From Luidia sarsii (lineage: Eukaryota > Echinodermata > Asteroidea > Paxillosida > Luidiidae), in assembly GCA_949987565.1 (NCBI GenBank), contig OX465101.1:21999367-22063366 (forward strand): a stretch of 64,000 nucleotides of DNA, in the 5' to 3' direction. Each line of letters begins with the position of its first letter. The stretch's first letter is position 1. A program made the translations under genes and the position numbers. Of this stretch, positions 10,643 to 22,000 are shown piece after piece. Below the pieces are notes generated by a model. That model was not told where the DNA came from and ran no database searches. It saw only the letters and a list, made by a program, of their open reading frames with translations.

Positions 10643-11539
10643 ACCCGGCAACCTTTCGTCAGTAGCAACACGCTGACTGTGCCTGGCCCGAACCGAGAAC
10701 CACGTCTGACCGGATATGCCCAAAATCAATTTTCAATTTACAGCAGCGCGCAACCTCCGACCGATGCCTGTGTATGCCAACTAGGGGGGGCTGGGGGATC
10801 GGAGGGGGCGCCCGTGTTGAGTCCGCGGAGAAACCTTCGGCTGCAGATCCCGCGGGCACCGCATCTCGCAGCTAAGAGATCCCCGCTGCGGCGGGATGAA
10901 ATCCGCAAAACAAAAATGACTTCTGCGCGGAGGCCTTACGGTCCACTGATCAAATTCTCCCCCCCCCCGCCCCGGGTGGCTGGTTCGGGCAAAGATTTGC
11001 ACGATATGTACACGAACATAGCCAACCCCCCCCCCGGGCCCCCTCCCCAACAACTTAGGACTTAGTTCAAGGGACGCACGTTTATACCATGATTATGCGC
11101 AAAGGCAAAGCGGCGTCCGCAGCTAATTTGCGCCCGTGTACCGAAGCACCTGGGCTTACTCCGGGTCGAGCCGCCTCGGCCACAAATGCCCTCCATGCAG
11201 ATCCTCCGCCTCATCAACTACCTTCCCCCACCCCCTTAGGCAGTGCGTGCTGAACGCTGCTGATGGTTGGGGGCGTGCTCCAAGCATCCACGCTTGAAGA
11301 CACAGACTCAATAACGGTCGCCAGGCATTTCCACGTTTATATACATGTAATAAAGCTGGGAATACAACGATCCTCCCCTTTTAGTCCCCTCCCCCACAAA
11401 AAAGAGCACTGACCTCAGATCACACCAAGCATAGACAGACAAGAATCCTGAGTTATCATCGCATTGAGTTGCACTCTCCTCTGACACCATCACACACATG
11501 CATGTATTCCCTTACCTCAGTCCTGCCGTCATAAACCGT

Positions 11540-11949
11540 ATATCCCTATATCTCAACCCAAACACAACTCCTAACCTTAGCCCTGGGAGTCAATCTTACC
11601 AACACGCTAAGCTCAGTCCGTATCCCACGAACCTTAGTCCATAACCTGACCTCCACACACCCCCGAACCTAAGCCCTGGAAATAACCCTTAACGAACATA
11701 TAACCTCAGTCCTATCTCCATTAGCCTAATCTATACCCTATAGACAACGCGCGCCATATCCTTAGCCCTGTTAGTAAACCTTTATACCAAAGCCCTAAAC
11801 CCCATCGTCCTATCCCCATGATTGCACAAACTGAATCCTATACCTTCAACCCAAACACATAACCCTAAGCTTTGCTTTATAGCTTTAGATAACCTTTAGG
11901 CTTTACCATAACTCTTACCTCAAGACCAACTCAGTGAACCTCATCGCCA
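11540..11949. repeat. Degenerate CCCTAA/CCTTAG-rich lead-in to the satellite
   Basis: Loosely spaced CCTAACCTTAGCCCTG, CCTAAGCCCTGG and AACCCTAAGC motifs precede the regular 46 bp array. They look like decayed or ancestral units of the same repeat. Confidence 0.5.
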
Positions 11950-13749
11950 CCCTCACCACAAAAGAACCCTAAACTTATTTCCCCCTAAGAATCAACCCTT
12001 ACCACAAAAGAACCCTAACCTTACTTACCCCTAAGAAGCAACCCTCACCAAAAAGAACCCTAACCTTACTTCCCCTTAAGAAGCAACCCTTACCACAAAA
12101 TAACCCTAACCTTACTTACCCCTAAGAAGCAACCCTCACCACAAAAGAACCCTAACCTTACTTCCCCCTAAGGAGCAACCCTTACCACAAAAGAACCCTA
12201 ACCTTACTTACCCCTAAGAAGCAACCCTTACCACAAAAGAACCCTAACCTTACTTACCCCTAAGAAGCAGCCCTTACCACAAAAGAACCCTAACCTTACT
12301 TACCCCTAAGAAGCAACCCTTACCACAAAAGAACCCTAACATTACTTCCCCCTAAGAAGTAACCCTTACCACAAAATAACCCTAACCTTACTTCCCCCTA
12401 AGAAGCAACCCTTACCACAAAAGAACCCTAACCTTACTTACCCCTAAGAAGCAACCCTCACCACAAAAGAACCCTAACCTTAATTACCCCTAAGAAGCAA
12501 CCCTTACCACAAAAGAACCCTAACCTTACTTCCCCCTAAGAAGCAACCCTTACCACAAAAGAACCCTAACCTTACTTCCCCCTAAGAAGCAACCCTTACC
12601 ACAAAAGAACCCTAACCTTACTTCCCCCTAAGAAGTAACCCTTACCACAAAAGAACCCTAACCTTACTTCCCCCTAAGAAGCAACCCTTACCACAAAATA
12701 ACCCTAACCTTACTTCCCCCTAAGAAGCAACCCTTACCACAAAAGAACCCTAAACTTATTTCCCCATAAGAATCAACCCTTACCACAAAAGAACCCTAAC
12801 CTTACTTACGCCTAAGAAGCAACCCTCACCACAAAAGAACCCTAACCTTACTTACCCCTAAGAAGCAACCCTCACCACAAAAGAACCTTAACCTTACTTA
12901 CCCCTAAGAAGCAACCCTTACCACAAAAGAACCCTAACCTTACTTACCCCTAAGAAGCAACCCTTACCACAAAAGAACCCTAACCTTACTTACCCCTAAG
13001 AAGCAACCCTTACCACAAAAGAACCCTAACCTTACTTCCCCCTAAGAAGTAACCCTTACCACAAAAGAACCCTAACCTTACTTCCCCCTAAGAAGCAACC
13101 CTTACCACAAAAGAACCCTAACCTTACTTACCCCTAAGAAGCAACCCTCACCACAAAAGAACCCTACCCTTACTTACCCCTAAGAAGCAACCCTCACCAC
13201 AAAAGAACCCTAACCTTACTTACCCATAAGAAGCAACCCTCATCACAAAAGAACCCTAAACTTACTTACCCTAAGAAGCAACCCTTACCACAAAAGAACC
13301 CTAACCTTACTTACCCCTAAGAAGCAACCCTTACCATAAAAGAACCCTAACCTTACTTACCCGTAAGAAGCAACCCTCACCACAAAATAACCCTAACCTT
13401 ACTTACCTATAAGAAGCAACCCTCACCACAACATAACCCTAACCTTACTTCCCCCTAAGAAGCAACCCTTACCACATAAGAACCCAAACCTTACTTCCCC
13501 CTAAGAAGCAACCCTCACCACAAAAGAAACCTAACCTTACATACCCATAATAAGCAACCCTTACCACAAAAGAACCCTAACCTTACTTACCCCTAAGAAG
13601 CAACCCTTACCACAAAAGAACCCTAACCTTACTTACCCCTAAGAAGCAACCCTTACCACAAAAGAACCCGAACCTTACTTACCCATAAGAAGCAACCCTT
13701 ACCACAAAAGAACCCTAACCTTACTTACCCCTAAGAAGCAACCCTTACC
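11950..13749. repeat. Satellite array, 46 bp unit, about 39 copies
   Basis: The unit is ACCACAAAAGAACCCTAACC, then TTACTTACCCCTAAGAAGCA, then ACCCTT, which totals 46 bases. It runs almost without interruption. Variants alternate TTACCCCT/TTCCCCCT and CCCTT/CCCTC. The units contain CCCTAACC, one base from the animal telomere repeat (CCCTAA)n. This could be a telomere-associated or interstitial satellite. No open reading frame of note crosses it. Confidence 0.95.
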
Positions 13750-13819
13750 AAATATATACAGCCCCATTGCCCTATCAACGTCCAATCGTTCATAACGCGG
13801 GGAAACGGGCCGCATTCAC

Positions 13820-14125
13820 CTACCGTAATTTTCGGGAAATAAACCGCTCGCAGTATAAGCCGCAGCACTCCAAATGTTTCGCTAAGATTCCGGCTTTAAC
13901 GTATAAGCCGCAAGAAGTACAAAATGTAACATTCTGCACTGATGTCGTCTTTATTGTTATGCTGTGAATGCATTCGGGTGCTGGAAATCTAATCCAAACG
14001 AGACTTCCATGTTTAGGTCCATAGGCAACCAAGCATTCACTCAGGGACATAACAAAAATCAGGAATGGCCGACACGGACTTATTCTGTCTCCTCCTTCTA
14101 CCAATGATGACCGATACTGTATAAA
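13820..14125. repeat. Dispersed repeat family D ('TATAAGCCGCA'), copy 1
   Basis: The text CAGTATAAGCCGCAGCACTC, GTTTCGCTAAGATTC and GTATAAGCCGCAAG is followed by ATGTAACATTCTGCAC. The same order of motifs is found at about 36885-37010 (GTATAAGCTATAGGCCGCAC, ATGTAACATTTCTTC), and a shorter relative is at 54030-54120. Boundaries uncertain. Confidence 0.5.
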
Positions 14126-14285
14126 TCAGCCCTATAAGCATCCGTTTCTGACACTCCATTTCACATTTATAGCCAATAAATATTAATTTGGGAGGTTAAG
14201 TGGTCATAAAGTGTCGCCGTCGATATAAAAAGAAAGCGAGGGCATTTTTATCTATGCATGTAAAAGAAAACACATGCACATTTTC

Positions 14286-14307
14286 CTCTCTCACTCTCAC
14301 TCTCACT

Positions 14308-14358
<51 letters not shown>

Positions 14359-14640
14359 CCTCTGCCTCTGCCTATGCCTTTCTCTTTCCCTCTCCCTCTG
14401 CCTCTCACTCTCCCTCTCCCTCTCTTTCTACCTCTACCTCTCCCTCTACCTCTCCCTCTACCTCTCCCTCTACCTCTCTCTCCACCTCTCCACCTCTCCC
14501 TCTCTCCCTCTACCTGTCCCTCTCTCCCCCTCTATCTCTCTCTCCCTCCGTCTCTCCCTCTCCCTCTCCCTCTCTCTCTCCACCTCTCCCTCTCTCTCCC
14601 TCTCTCCCTCTCCCTCCGTCTCTCTCTCTCACTCCCTCAG
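14286..14640. repeat. (CTCACT)n / (CCCTCT)n microsatellite
   Basis: About 350 bases of pyrimidine-rich hexamer repeats grade from CTCACT into CCCTCT/CTACCT. The long Leu/Thr/Pro and Ser/His frames here are repeat translations. Confidence 0.95.
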
Positions 14641-16070
14641 TCCGCGTCCTGCCAGCCATCAAGTTACGGACCATTAGCAACCGAATCCCCAAATTGGTAT
14701 TCGCACAATGTCAGACGCCTGTCGGCGACACTGCCGGGGATGCTAACGTCCCTCCCAAGAAAAAAACCGGAGCGGGCAAACGACGCGAACATCGACGCCC
14801 GAAAACCCCGCGTGATGGATTTTCCATGAAGAGAGAACTGCATGTGTGTGTCTAAGGTACATGCTAGAGCATTCCACCCCACCCCTTCCCGCGATACAAA
14901 TTGCAAAATGAAACAGAACACCAACACGGCAGTTCCCATTTCTATGAGAGATGTAATTAAAGTATCATGTGTTGCACGCACAGTGGTATTTCAAGAGATG
15001 TCCGCATAATACTCGGGGTCTCGTGTTCTGCCCGTTCGTGCCCAGCGGTGTACATCAGCTTTGAGGCATCGGGGAGAGAGGGAGGGCGAGGGGCCGGGGA
15101 GGCCGAAGGAAGGAGGATATCATTTTGAACTTTGGGCAAACTCGGCAGACTATACACACACGGACACTTAATTCAATTCTTCTGGGCTGAATTCTGTCAA
15201 CTGCATCTCTGATAAATTCGAAAGCGCATCGCACTGTGCCTGGTATACAATGTTTGATGTTAAGGTCGCCTTCATCATACGTCAACATTCTACAGAACAT
15301 GAGACGCGAGAAATTTTGACTTCAAATGAGACAACATATGTATAGGCCTATGCAATAGTTGTGATAATCTGACATTTTGAGGGGATTTTTCCAGGTTTTT
15401 GTTACACCCGTAGACTGTGGTAGCAAGAAAGATGATAGGGTTCTAAAGGTGCTGAATGGGAAAAACTCGACCAAACTTGCACACAGAGTGAGCTATTCCA
15501 CTGGTCTTGTGGCCTACGGAACTTTGTGGAAGTTAGCTTGCCCAAGATGGCGGCTGTTGCCGCAGACAATTAAGCAAACTGAGGAATCGGCGAAGCGGCG
15601 TTTGCATTGGAAGCCATTGCAAATGGTCGCCTACGTGGAAATTGTGTATACCACACTGTATCAGCTCTCCATAATATTCGGAAAACACCCTCATGTGACA
15701 AGAACTGGACTATATGGGTTTACGCATTGGCAGCAAAAACATATAAACGTTTGTCGTAAATATAATTAAGTCAATGGAAGCCTGAACATTTGTGGAATGA
15801 ATAGAAGTCGGAGGGACAGATGTTGTGACTGATATAGGACTTGGGATCATAGCAGAGATGGTCCCAAAGTTCCTGCAAATGGGTGGAAAAAACGATACCC
15901 TAAAACTTGTGATATTTGTATATCTCTGGGTGTTGCGGTCAGCCAGCAGTTCTTGCAGTTCCTCGGTCGCAGTGTCCCCCCTGAACCCAATGGGTGCAGC
16001 ACACAAAATCCATCCAAGATGGCTCCGCTGAGCTGATTATCATAAAGTGATAAGAACAAGTGAAACTTGG
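14641..16070. other. Spacer without a supported gene
   Basis: After the CT tract an open stretch (14641-14855) encodes a basic peptide with PPKKKTGAGKRREHRRPK. The preceding CCTCAG could serve as a splice acceptor, but no donor or homology is visible. A 130-codon frame at 15377-15769 likewise has no recognisable domain. I do not call either as a gene. Confidence 0.3.
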
Positions 16071-16299
16071 GGGTTCACTCTTCAATTTGGTATGTCATTT
16101 GGACCATATCCGGCTTTAAATGAGGCCCTATTTGGCTGTAGAAGTGGAGGGGTTCATCACAAAAACCTTGCAGAAATTCGGCTTGGACGGCAACACATTT
16201 TGGGGGTGTTTTTTATTGGGGTAATTAGCAAAATATCTAATCGGCTAAGAGCACTAAAAGAGCACTAATCGGCTAAGAGCACTAATTTTAAGTATAGCT

Positions 16300-16400
16300 A
16301 CAAGAACTGAGAGACTTTTGGGTGAGGGATAATTGGCTTTGAAGGTGAGTGTTTTTGTACAGTGTTCAATGGGAGCTCGATTTAGTGCTCTGCACCCCAA
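16300..16400. repeat. Dispersed repeat family E, copy 1
   Basis: GAGTGTTTTTGTACAGTGTT, then GGGAGCTCGATTTAGTGCTCTGCA, matches 49390-49448 almost base for base. The MITE at 16401 sits directly at its right edge. Confidence 0.6.
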
Positions 16401-16598
16401 TACGGGCGATCACAATAGTGCGCCCTCAAGAGTTTGCAACGCGGTGGCCAACTCAAGGCACGTCTCGAAAGAGTCGACCATTGATTCTCCATAATAAAGT
16501 CTTTATTATGGAGATCAATGGGGTCGACAGATTCCGCACATTGTGATTGGCCAACGCGTTGCAAACTCTTGAGGGCGCACTATTTTCAATCGCCCGTA
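16401..16598. mobile_element. MITE family B, copy 2, nearly perfect TIRs
   Basis: It starts TACGGGCGATCACAATAGTG and ends CACTATTTTCAATCGCCCGTA. The inverted ends include GCGCCCTCAAGAGTTTGCAACG and its reverse complement. A central hairpin of CCATAATAAAG/CTTTATTATGG lies at about 16488-16512. It is homologous to the element at 2194-2396. Confidence 0.8.
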
Positions 16599-16615
16599 CT
16601 GCTTGTCTGGAAGTG

Positions 16616-16690
16616 GAAAGGGTCGACAGATTCCGCGCAGTGTGATTGGCCAACGCGTTGCAAACCCTTGAGGGCGCCCGTGCTGTGGTA
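16616..16690. repeat. Duplicated right half of MITE family B
   Basis: GGGTCGACAGATTCCGCGCA, then GATTGGCCAACGCGTTGCAAAC and CTTGAGGGCGCCC, repeats the right part of the preceding element (16517-16580) in direct orientation. It is a tandem partial copy. Confidence 0.7.
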
Positions 16691-16764
16691 AGCAAAGACT
16701 GCCACAAAAATGATGTGTGAGTGGTAGTGTCGTGAATGGGGGGTGGGGTGATGATGTTGACCAT

Positions 16765-17225
16765 TTCGCGCCAGGCCCTCCGAATTCGGACCGCCGGTGG
16801 TGTTGCCATGTGCCGGGTAGCGTATATTTTTTTTACACCGCAGCCATGGGTTTTTCGCTGTATTCGTGCAAATCCGCGCTTGAAAAGAGACCACATGCAG
16901 TGCTGCGCTACGAGATAAGTCAGTTGGGGTCTATTGAGCAGGGGCAGAATGTGACTGGCTGTTGTCGTAGCTGTAGTTTGACACAAACAAGTAAAATGTC
17001 TTGTTAATTTAAAATTTCTAGCTGCTGTTAATAATGTTCAGCTGCACTGGGTGATCTTGTAACGCAGGGCTAGTCTCTTTTCAAGCGCGGATTTCCACGA
17101 ATACAGCGAAAAACACATGGCTGCGGTGTAAAAAAAATACGCCACCGGGTCCCGCCAAATCCACAACACAATATGGGGCATGGCAAAAGCCACGCAGACG
17201 TTCGGTTGTGCCAGGTTTCACTCGC
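16765..17225. mobile_element. Fold-back element with 78 bp inverted arms
   Basis: The arm at 16813-16891 (GTGTTGCCATGTGCCGGGTA just left of it, then ACACCGCAGCCATGG ... GCGCTTGAAAAGAGAC) is the reverse complement of 17073-17149. The outer flanks, CCTCCGAATTCGGACCGCC on the left and CACGCAGACGTTCGGTTGTG on the right, match 45795-45945 in PSMC1 intron 11. That copy lacks the perfect arms, so this is a repeat family, not a unique hairpin. Confidence 0.7.
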
Positions 17226-17326
17226 GTGCGTAAAAATTATACTCTTACTGATCTACTTACCAGGTATTCATTATTCCCGTTAGCGTGTTTTGAAAATGGC
17301 ACATCAATTATTATTTGTTTAAGCAG

Positions 17327-17640
17327 CAAGTTAAAGGCCCAATACAACTTTGGGCAGATCGGGAAACATCGATGTCCACATGTTCCACATGTTTCCTAGA
17401 TGGTCATGATAGAATCCTCATGTTGAAATCTTACGGTTTGGGATGCTGTACTTTTCGAGAAATCTTCACTCAAACATTGGGAAATAGTTTATTACTCGCG
17501 AGTAATAAACTATTTCTGACACTACAGAACGGTGCGTAAACCGTAACGGTTTTGGGTATTTTTCTACTTTCTCGATTACCATTTGGGCTAAAACCTTCGC
17601 AGTATAGCTTTTTTGGAATGATAAATGGTTCAACACACAA
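17327..17640. mobile_element. TTAA-type MITE, 'AGGCCCAATACAACATTGGG' subfamily, copy 1
   Basis: It begins at TTAA followed by AGGCCCAATACAACTTTGGG and continues with CATCGATGTCCACA and TCATGATAGAATCCTCATGTT. It shares that order with 46721-46850 and 31868-32300. A self-complementary ATAGTTTATTACTCGCG/ AGTAATAAACTAT lies at 17484-17515. The right end is unclear. Confidence 0.55.
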
Positions 17641-18318
17641 ACGGTGGCAATCGGTTTACCTTTACCAATGTGGTGGTCATGGGGACTGAAAGTGGCCCAT
17701 TGTTAAGTACCTATGGTAAAGACAGGGTCTCTCCAAACATGCCCAGTGGCTGCAATGTACAGCCTGTGGGGCCCCGTAATCTCTCATAGTGAGCTGGCGG
17801 CCATGCTCTGGGTTTCAAAACCCCATATCGGGTTCCAGACGATGAAGTACCACGTAGTTCCCTTATACATGTACTTATACAAGGGCCTATACCTAAAACC
17901 CTTGCCCACATATAAAGTTACCCCCTCCCGGTGGACAAATGACGTTTGAAATTGTCTCGGGCCAGTTGAAGTCCATCCCAGCTGGACACTTGTGGGGGGG
18001 GGGAATGGTCTCAACAACATGATATAGCAAACGTCTTCAAATCGGGGAGATGCCAGTGAGCGTTAAAAGAAGCATTCTAGACCCAGAGAATATCAATGGA
18101 TGGGAAGAACTTGATCGTAGCCTGCACACAGCGCGATTGGAGGCAGAAACTCATTGGTAACACGGAAATACATTAGACTGCACGCTCAAGCAGGATACCA
18201 GTTGTGTGGGGTTTGCGTATCATGCTGCATAATGCAGTCGTGCCTGGTCATCTATAGGCTGACGGCGCGTTAACCGCTTTGGGCCTAGCCCACTTACAGT
18301 CGCCTCTCATTAATTTCA
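17641..18318. other. Spacer without a supported gene
   Basis: No exon or clear repeat was found apart from a G run at 17994-18002. Confidence 0.4.
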
Positions 18319-18713
18319 CGGCACACGAGAGCTATCTGCTGGACCCAAAACATCTCTCGAGGCCGTTAGCTCAGCACGGAGCTCACCGTGTGCGGTCAAC
18401 TCGTGGTGAGATTTCTGCCTCAAGAAGCCTTCAGACCAATATCTTTCCTGTTCGATTTGTTTCACTTCGCGTGGAAATAACTCATCGTGTGCGGCGACTT
18501 GAGCTAGTGCTGAGCCCACCGAAAAAAGCGACAACTGAACAATGAAAAGGCACACCCTGTTTTCAAAAATCAAAAAGGACAGATATTGTTTCTCACGGCC
18601 CCGGGAGGCAGACATCTCACCAAAGGTTGACCGCACACGGTGAGCTACGTGCCGAGCTAACGACCTCGAGAGAATCTGTTATTTTATGCTCAGCGGATAG
18701 CTCTCGTGTGCGG
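18319..18713. mobile_element. DNA element with about 110 bp terminal inverted repeats
   Basis: The left end CGGCACACGAGAGCTATCTG ... CGAGGCCGTTAGCTCAGCAC ... CTCACCGTGTGCGGTCAACT ... GAGATTTCTGCCTC is matched in reverse by the right end GGAGGCAGACATCTCACC ... CTCGTGTGCGG. Arms are about 110 bases with scattered mismatches. The core of about 180 bases has no gene, so the element is non-autonomous. Confidence 0.75.
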
Positions 18714-19799
18714 CGGCCCTTTAGGCCGCACACATTGGCGGCTTCACGACTTCGAAGAATTCGATAAACTGGATGCGAATCCAAGCATGGGGTGACAATG
18801 GAAACAGCATCCCCACGTGTTTCTGCGACGACAGGGCGCCATGACAACCGAGCGATGCACCAACGTGGGTCCCGGAGGTCGCCCAGACATGCCGGCCGGG
18901 TGGAAAATGTACCAATGGAGCCTCGCTTCTCGGTCCATTTACGGAGGTGGGACTCTCAAGAGTCCAAACATCCATGCTACAACCTAGTACCTACACACGA
19001 TGCTCTCATATAATTTAGGACCCCCCCCCCATGATTTGTGAAACATGATATTATCATCACAAAAGAGGGTCTCTTAATAAGGCCCTGATACGTACCTTCT
19101 CCATCCCCACCACCATCCCCACAACCCCTATATACCCCCTCTCAAATAACGTCCATGTATTCCCGGGCATGGACGTTGGACAGTCACTTCTCTCCTCGCG
19201 AACACCCACAAACAAACTAGGGGCGTGCGACGGTCAGGGTGGGCGTTATCGAAACCCTCTCTGTCCATTCCGCCGAGGGTGCCGGAGCATGCAGCGGTCT
19301 GTTTGGCGAAGTCCTGCCGGCAACGTCTGAGACCCAAACGAGTGAGAGCTCAAGCTTGCCAGAAGAGTCATGATGGCTTGCCCTTGTGCACTCATTAATG
19401 AGTCCCAGCCCATGGCTCGAATGATGGAACCGTGGGCCAAACAACAAGCTCCGCTGAGCCACAGGATTCAAAAGTAAGCGGGTTTCTTCCCGCTAACAAT
19501 GTACAGTCAATCTATTCCTACATATGGACGCGATTTTGTTGACAAATAGAAGCTGTCATTCAACACACAGGGGGATATTGACAATCACTGTAATCATAAT
19601 GGGATGATGTGAATACACACGTGGCAGTGCTTTTAAAATGCATCGTGTCCAGTTCAACCAGGACTTGCTTCTTCCTCACAAGAAGGCTACTCTTTGATGG
19701 TCACAAAAGTAACGAAGATATGCACGGTTTCAGATCGGTCTACCCTCCTGGTAAAGCCTTCAGCTTCACGGGCAAATGCAGAGCCCACACTAAGCGACG
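18714..19799. other. Spacer without a supported gene
   Basis: Minus-strand frames at 19128-19471 are fairly open in GC-rich sequence but match nothing I recognise. A C run lies at 19020-19030. Confidence 0.35.
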
Positions 19800-19978
19800 A
19801 CACGCACGACACGGTAACCGCCCAAACCACCGCCGTAACGCGCTGTTAAAAGTTAAAACACAGCTTGCCCGTGTGTATATATACGGAGCCTTTCTGAAAG
19901 AGCAAAAAAAGCCATCTGACGACATCCTCCCTCAAGGAGTACAGGACTTCCTGTTTGAACGCTCTGTGCCTTGTTTGA
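19800..19978. repeat. Dispersed repeat family C, copy 2
   Basis: It shares GTAACGCGCTGTTAAAA, GAGCAAAAAAAGCCATCTGA and CCTGTTTGAACGCTCTG with the copy at 8445-8592. It is longer by an insertion around TATATATACGGAGCC. Confidence 0.6.
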
Positions 19979-21825
19979 ATAGGCCGCTAGGTGGCGGTAT
20001 GCAGCCAGGCCAATGCCTCATCAATCATGGATGCGGACAGTGATGACGCTCGATTCAGCTCCGCCGTTACAAACTGCCGGCAAGTACCAATAAGAGGTAA
20101 GGTTGGCAACTAAAGTAAACATTTTAAACAAAGAATCCAGACGTTTAGTTGGAGGGATAACACGAGCCTCGAGTCTGGCTGTTAACAGGAGTAGTGCACA
20201 TTTACCCGCGTGTGCTGCGTCAATTTTTCAAACTTCATTTCTGCTACTTTCAAATTTCATTTCTGCTACTTATTAAACTTCAGGTTTATACACCAGCACT
20301 CCACCACCTCAGCTATGACATTTGGGGGCTACCCAAATAGTCAATTAGCCCTGTTAGGGACGGGAGGAGGGGCAGGGCAGGGCAGGGCAGGGAGGGTAAG
20401 GAGGCAAGGGGAGAGGTGGCACTATTCATCCATATGCCTATTCATTTCTGCTGTATTTATGTAGATGTCGTTATAGATTCAAATCCCAGGTCAAATCAAA
20501 CCACATTTGCTCTTTAACCCCCCAAAAAGTAGTCACATTCACCGGTAGGTTTTCTTCCACTTCTGTTGGGCCAAAAAAAAAAGCACATTGCTACGGTCGG
20601 AATTCTTTGATTCGTCGATGACTTATATTCAGAGGGGTCTCAAAGTTGAGAAGACTACATTACATGGGTCTCGGAGGGGGGGGGTTCGAGCTGTCCTCCG
20701 CTCGTTGCAATTATCTTTAGTCTTTCTGCTTCTGTCTGCTCTGCGTGTTTGAGTATTCACTATTGCGACCGGGAGAAGGGCTCACACGACGGGGGGGGGG
20801 GGGAATGTGCTTGCAGTCATGCGCGTCCTCCCTCCGTCAGACCGCTGCACGGCCACCGTGAAAAGGACAGGCACGACCTAACACGAATGGAGGGGGGACA
20901 TTCTCTCACACAAGGCACTTACCCCATCACAACAAATTTAGATTCAGGGGTCGAAATACGAAGCAGAAAAAAATAGTACGGGACAAAAGGTGTAGTCACC
21001 GAAGAATCTTATACTAGACCTGAACTTTTCTGAAGAAGACAGGTCGCCTAAATGAGTTTTACGCTTGGCATGTTTTCTACAAGTACAAGTACAAGCACAC
21101 TGTGCCGGCACGTGTTTAGCCGGTAACTGTATTACTACTATTCACCGACACGAAACTCCGTTCAGTTTTATTTCAACACATCGCGAACAGGATTGCTTTG
21201 GGTCGAGAATTTTCATTAATCAAGCAAAGGAAATTAAAACTTTTAATCAGACATCGACTGTAATGTAGGTGAGTCGGGTTTTTTTTAAATTTCCTAATTG
21301 TGCAAGGCAAACATATCTCCAGAAGGCCGGTCCACACAATGCACTGAATAGTCCTCGACTCGAACCATGATCCAGCGAGATTTGTTTACCAACCCCCACA
21401 TTCTGGCAAGCTGGGTAGGGCCTACAATCTACGTACTTCGACAGTCGGCGCAATGGAGAAAAAAATGATCTGATAAATAATTTAAATCGAGGCCAAGTTG
21501 TGAGGCAGATCTGATCCATTTTTAAAAGACCCCCAGTCTCCACACTCAAAAAGGGAAAAAAATATGATGGAAACCCAATTTCAGTAAACCATAGAACCGC
21601 GTTCACATCAGCCGATCCACAGGAAATGCAGTTGTCCGGATCAGGAGGCATCCCAGATTCCAGAAAACAATTAGGTCAGAGTCACCGCTCAAAGGCCAAA
21701 ACCGATTCAAAGTCTCCCCCATGCCAAATCTCGGCTCCTCATTCCCGTAAATCCACGAAGTGTGCCAGGTACGGACCCGTGTAATTCAAGTCGATATCCA
21801 TCTCCTTCCCGCCAGGACATGCTCT
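19979..21825. other. Spacer without a supported gene
   Basis: It contains a short direct duplication (CTTCATTTCTGCTAC at about 20230 and 20256), a GGGCA run (20365-20392) and poly-G at 20790-20803. No exon recognised. Confidence 0.4.
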
Positions 21826-22000
21826 CACACACACACACACACACCCACACCCTCTGTTTCCCTTCTTCGTCTTCTTCTTCTTCTTCTTCTTCTTCTTCTT
21901 CTTCTTCTTCTTCTTCTTCTTCTTCTTCTTCTTCTTCTTCTTCCTCTGCCTCTGCTTCTGCCTCTGCTTCTGCTTCTGCTTCTTCTGCTTCTTCTTTGAA
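21826..22000. repeat. (AC)n followed by (CTT)n/(CTGCTT)n microsatellite
   Basis: An AC run (21826-21850) is followed by about 25 CTT units and then CTGCCT/CTGCTT hexamers. The poly-Glu, poly-Ser and poly-Leu frames across it are artefacts of the repeat. Confidence 0.95.

Larger units (their letters stand above)
9838..11070. other. GC- and CpG-rich segment without an identified gene
   Basis: Base composition changes here: CpG is frequent and a 275-codon frame is open from 9838. The last part of that frame translates the tandem repeat at 10520-10640, and nothing in it resembles a known domain. A good TATA-like sequence lies inside. The segment may be a CpG island or an exon of an unrecognised gene, but the open frame may equally reflect the low frequency of stop codons in GC-rich sequence. 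Confidence 0.3.

Noticed and set aside
9838..10665. 275-codon plus-strand frame
   Set aside because: Located in CpG-rich DNA and ending in the AACACCCGAAGAC minisatellite. No recognisable domain and no splice evidence.
11950..13749. CRISPR-like regular repeat
   Set aside because: Units are contiguous 46 bp tandem copies with no unique spacers, in a eukaryotic genome. It is a satellite.
14200..14855. Frames of 193-209 codons with Leu/Pro/Thr or Ser/His/Pro repeats
   Set aside because: Translation of the CTCACT/CCCTCT microsatellite. The non-repetitive tail with PPKKK has no homology that I can see.
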